Positions 61,470 to 64,000 of a DNA stretch of 64,000 nt are shown piece after piece. Position numbers and translations under genes: made by a program. Origin of the DNA: Microbacterium maritypicum (GTDB lineage Bacteria > Actinomycetota > Actinomycetes > Actinomycetales > Microbacteriaceae); assembly GCF_041529975.1 (NCBI RefSeq), contig NZ_CP168030.1:3410001-3474000 (forward strand). The letters are read 5' to 3'. The stretch's first letter is position 1, and the number at the start of each line of letters is the position of its first letter. The notes beneath the pieces were generated by a model that ran no database searches, was not told the origin of the DNA, and was given only the letters and a program-made list of their open reading frames with translations.

Positions 61470-64000
61470 TCAGTCGATCGCCCGGCGGATGCTGAGCATC
61501 CCGCCGCCGACGGCACGAGCAGCCGCCGCGTCGAAGGCGCCGTCCTGCACCTCACCGGCCAGGTCGACCCGCGCCCAGTCGCCGGGTGACGTGAACGCCA
61601 GCTCACGCTCCTCGGTCAGGTAGTTCACGAACCGGAGCTCGGCCTCGGTGCCGACGCGTCGCGCCGACTCCAGCACCACATCACCCGACAGCCGCACGGG
61701 GAACGCCGCCTCGGGCAGCGGGCCGTCGGCCTCACCCGAACCGCGGACCACGAGCGGGTCGTGCCGGAAGAGATCGGCGGCGCGCACCGCGGTCGCGTCG
61801 TCGGCGCCGACCAGGATCGCCAGATCGGTGTGCACGGCGACCCCGAGGTACTGGGCGCCCGGCACGGGGATCTCGGATCCGGCCGGCTCGTCGCGCAGCG
61901 GATGCACGTTCACGCTCATCATCCCGACCGAGCGCGACAGCGTGACCGCGAGAGCATCCGGCGCGTCGGCCGTCGACACCAGCTCGTACTCCGACAGCTT
62001 CTGCACCAGCACCGCGGTCGAGCCCGCCGCGGCGAAGCGGTACGCCGGATAGGTCGGCAGCGGGAACTCGCCCCAGCCGCCCTCGGCCTCGCGTCCGCGC
62101 ACGGTCGTGCCGTACTGCCCGGCGCTACGGGAGGAGTCGAGCCCGGCGCCGTCGACGGGCACCAGCACCCGGAGCCGGTGATCGGAGGCGGTGTTCACGT
62201 AGTCGATGCCGACGCGCAGGAAGCCCTCGCCCTCGCGCAGCTCGATCGTGGTCTCGGTCACCAGCGGCACCGTCGCGGTCGAGCGCCGCCGGTCCGCGTC
62301 CAGGCGCTCCGGCAGGTCGTAGACCCGGCGGATGCGGATGCGACCGCGCAGCGGCCCCTCCTCGAGCACGGTCACCTCGACCGACGAGGGCGCCGAGACG
62401 GCGGATGCCGCATCGGCCGGACCGTAGTTGTACGAGTCGCCGCAGTCGCCGTCGTCGACGAGAGCGAGCGCGCCGTCGATCGACGAGCCGTCCGCGCCGT
62501 CGATGCGGACGGTGCCGTCGGCGTTCACGGTCGCGGTCAGCGCCCCGTTCGAGAGCGATCCGGACGTCACGGTGACCGCGTCGGCCGATGACGGCGCCGT
62601 GGTCTCGCCGACCGCGGCGAGCGCGAGCCCGTCGACGTCGACGGCCAGGAGCGCCCGGTGCCGAGGGTCGGCGATGGTCTCGACGTGCCAGACATCGTCG
62701 CCCGCGGCATCCGCGGCGACGCGCCCCTCGAGCTCCACGGTGAAGGTCGCCAGGTCCCACACGCCCTGCGGGCTCTCGGCGACCTGGAAGCGCAGCGACC
62801 GCTCACCCCACTCGTAGCCGTTGATCTGCTGGCCGAAGAGCTCGCGGCCGTGGATGCGGCGGAGGATCTTCGGCAGGTCGGCCGTGCGCATCCGCTCGTC
62901 GCCGAGGACGGTGGTCAGCGGGTCGAGCAGCTGCACGCCCGCGGAGAGGGAGCCCGCGTCGACCCCGTGCAGCGTGACCTCGACCTGCGCGCGCCGCGCG
63001 AAGCCCGAGGGGTTGAACACCAGGTGCTGCGCGGGCGAGACGGCAGCCGAGACGTCGCGGAGCACGGTGTCGATCACGCCGCGGGCGATGTGGCCGGCGG
63101 TGTGGATGCGCGTGCCCACCTGCTCGGCCGTCGCATCGACGCCGCATCCGGTCACGGAGTCGTGCGCGGTGCTCTCCACGATGCGGTACCAGGCCGTGTC
63201 GAAGAACGAGCGGTGGTCGCGGGTGCCGTACATCAGGTCGAGGCGCTCGGCGGCGGTGAGCGCCTGCTCGGAGCGGGCCATCTCGCGCTTGAGGTTCGTG
63301 CGGATGGAGAAGACGCCGGGGAGGAGGTTGCCGCGGGCGTGCGAGCGCATCTCACCGTGCACCTGCGGGAGGGCGGCGAGGGTGGCGGCGTCCGTCGCGT
63401 AGCGGGCGAGGTGACCGTCGAGCGTCGCGATCGAGAGGTGCGGTTCGCGCCCGCCCGCGTCGTAGTCGCGGATGACCTCGGCGAGATCCTCGGGCGGCGC
63501 CGAGTGGTCGGTGCCCAGCATCGCGAGTACCGGGTCGTCACCGTACCAGGATGCGGTGCGGGCGGCGTAGTCGGGGGCGAGTTCGGGCAGCTGCCCCGGC
63601 AGGGCGAACATGTCGAGTCCGTTGCCGTAGCCGTCGAAGAGGTACTCGCACCGCACGGCGTCTCCATTGGGGGCGACCCAGGAGAAGGCGTGCTCGGCGA
63701 TGTCGGCGGGGACGCCGCGCCAGAGGGCGCTGTGACGGATGCCGAAGCCGGACAGGATCTGCGGCATCTGGGCCGCGTGGCCGAACATGTCGGGGAGGTA
63801 GCCGACGGGCATCGTGCGTCCGAGGCGGGCGCTCGCGGCGCGGCCGAGCTCGAGGTTGCGGATGATCGTCTCGCCGTCGCAGCCGAACTCGTCGAGGAGG
63901 ATGAGGAACGGGCCGACGCTGAGCTGCTCCCGCTCGACCAGTGCCACGACCCGGTCGCGCATGTCCGGGCGCATCTCGAGGTAGTCCTCGATCGCCGCGG
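61470..64000 (-). CDS. alpha-mannosidase, glycoside hydrolase family 38 (5' end outside the window)
   Basis: At least 843 codons of a GH38 enzyme, cut at its N-terminus by the window edge; the first visible residues AAIEDYLEMRPDMRDRV match the part about 60 residues into the family. LLDEFGCDGETIIRNLELGR, the nucleophile Asp in GYLPDMFGHAAQMPQIL, HSALWRG and VESTAHDSVTGCGVD are family motifs. Central helical and C-terminal beta-sandwich domains follow. Substrates may be alpha-mannosides or mannosylglycerate. It has no signal peptide in view. It lies upstream of iolC on the same strand and could be cotranscribed. Confidence 0.93.
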   Translation of the reverse strand, partial: AAIEDYLEMRPDMRDRVVALVEREQLSVGPFLILLDEFGCDGETIIRNLELGRAASARLGRTMPVGYLPDMFGHAAQMPQILSGFGIRHSALWRGVPADIAEHAFSWVAPNGDAVRCEYLFDGYGNGLDMFALPGQLPELAPDYAARTASWYGDDPVLAMLGTDHSAPPEDLAEVIRDYDAGGREPHLSIATLDGHLARYATDAATLAALPQVHGEMRSHARGNLLPGVFSIRTNLKREMARSEQALTAAERLDLMYGTRDHRSFFDTAWYRIVESTAHDSVTGCGVDATAEQVGTRIHTAGHIARGVIDTVLRDVSAAVSPAQHLVFNPSGFARRAQVEVTLHGVDAGSLSAGVQLLDPLTTVLGDERMRTADLPKILRRIHGRELFGQQINGYEWGERSLRFQVAESPQGVWDLATFTVELEGRVAADAAGDDVWHVETIADPRHRALLAVDVDGLALAAVGETTAPSSADAVTVTSGSLSNGALTATVNADGTVRIDGADGSSIDGALALVDDGDCGDSYNYGPADAASAVSAPSSVEVTVLEEGPLRGRIRIRRVYDLPERLDADRRRSTATVPLVTETTIELREGEGFLRVGIDYVNTASDHRLRVLVPVDGAGLDSSRSAGQYGTTVRGREAEGGWGEFPLPTYPAYRFAAAGSTAVLVQKLSEYELVSTADAPDALAVTLSRSVGMMSVNVHPLRDEPAGSEIPVPGAQYLGVAVHTDLAILVGADDATAVRAADLFRHDPLVVRGSGEADGPLPEAAFPVRLSGDVVLESARRVGTEAELRFVNYLTEERELAFTSPGDWARVDLAGEVQDGAFDAAAARAVGGGMLSIRRAID

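Overview
The window is high-GC DNA of actinobacterial type. Several features point to the family Microbacteriaceae, most likely Microbacterium or a close relative: dense overlapping operons joined by ATGA or GTGA, many leaderless starts placed 6-8 nt after a TAnnnT box, frequent GGATGCC/GGCATCC words, and single-branch methylcitrate, inositol and ETF modules. This placement rests on style and gene content only; no 16S rRNA or tRNA was recognised. No prophage, insertion sequence or CRISPR array was seen. Nearly the whole stretch is catabolic chromosome, and almost every base is coding.

Region 1 (0.4-19.8 kb) is the most interesting part: a compact catabolic island. It holds a thiolase, four short-chain dehydrogenases (two with altered catalytic residues), four small NTF2/SnoaL-fold proteins, a branched-chain-amino-acid-type ABC importer with a fused LivM-LivG subunit, a PadR regulator, an alpha/beta hydrolase coupled to a Baeyer-Villiger-type monooxygenase, a thioesterase, a metallo-beta-lactamase-fold hydrolase, an MFS carrier and a YqjM-type ene-reductase. 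Together these could take an alicyclic, terpenoid-like alcohol or enone through ketone, lactone and hydroxy acid to CoA-linked beta-oxidation. Six imperfect palindromes around CAAGC-N4-GCTTG sit in the promoter gaps of this island, at every promoter gap except the padR/hydrolase one, which has its own perfect palindrome. This suggests one regulon whose main regulator is not in the window.

Region 2 (19.8-25 kb) is an etfB-etfA operon that continues into a six-helix cytochrome b-like protein with three N-terminal RRGLPR repeats. A MarR regulator and two small proteins lie on the other strand. Region 3 (25-29.5 kb) is a valine/isobutyryl-CoA degradation operon (mmsA, acyl-CoA dehydrogenase, mmsB, enoyl-CoA hydratase) whose product is propionyl-CoA. 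Region 5 (34.8-39.1 kb) is the methylcitrate operon (GntR regulator, prpD, prpB, prpC), which would consume that propionyl-CoA. Region 4 (29.9-34.7 kb), between them, holds small genes: an ABM-domain membrane protein, a LysR regulator with a divergent DJ-1-type protein, a ClbS/DUF1706 protein and an MFS carrier.

Region 6 (39.1-45.4 kb) has a DMT exporter with a divergent zinc-finger regulator, then an oxidative L-fucose-type sugar-acid module (fuconate dehydratase, FAH-family hydrolase, SDR, lactonase and a FadR-type GntR). Region 7 (45.5-55.1 kb) is mixed housekeeping and accessory genes: cupin, Cds1-like PLP enzyme, double-ACT protein, aldo/keto reductase, MocR regulator, DUF4407 membrane protein, a TetR/flavodoxin-oxidoreductase pair and rlmN. 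Region 8 (55.1-64 kb) is a myo-inositol operon (iolC, aldolase-like protein, iolA, iolB, iolD), without visible iolE or iolG, downstream of a GH38 alpha-mannosidase gene cut by the window edge.
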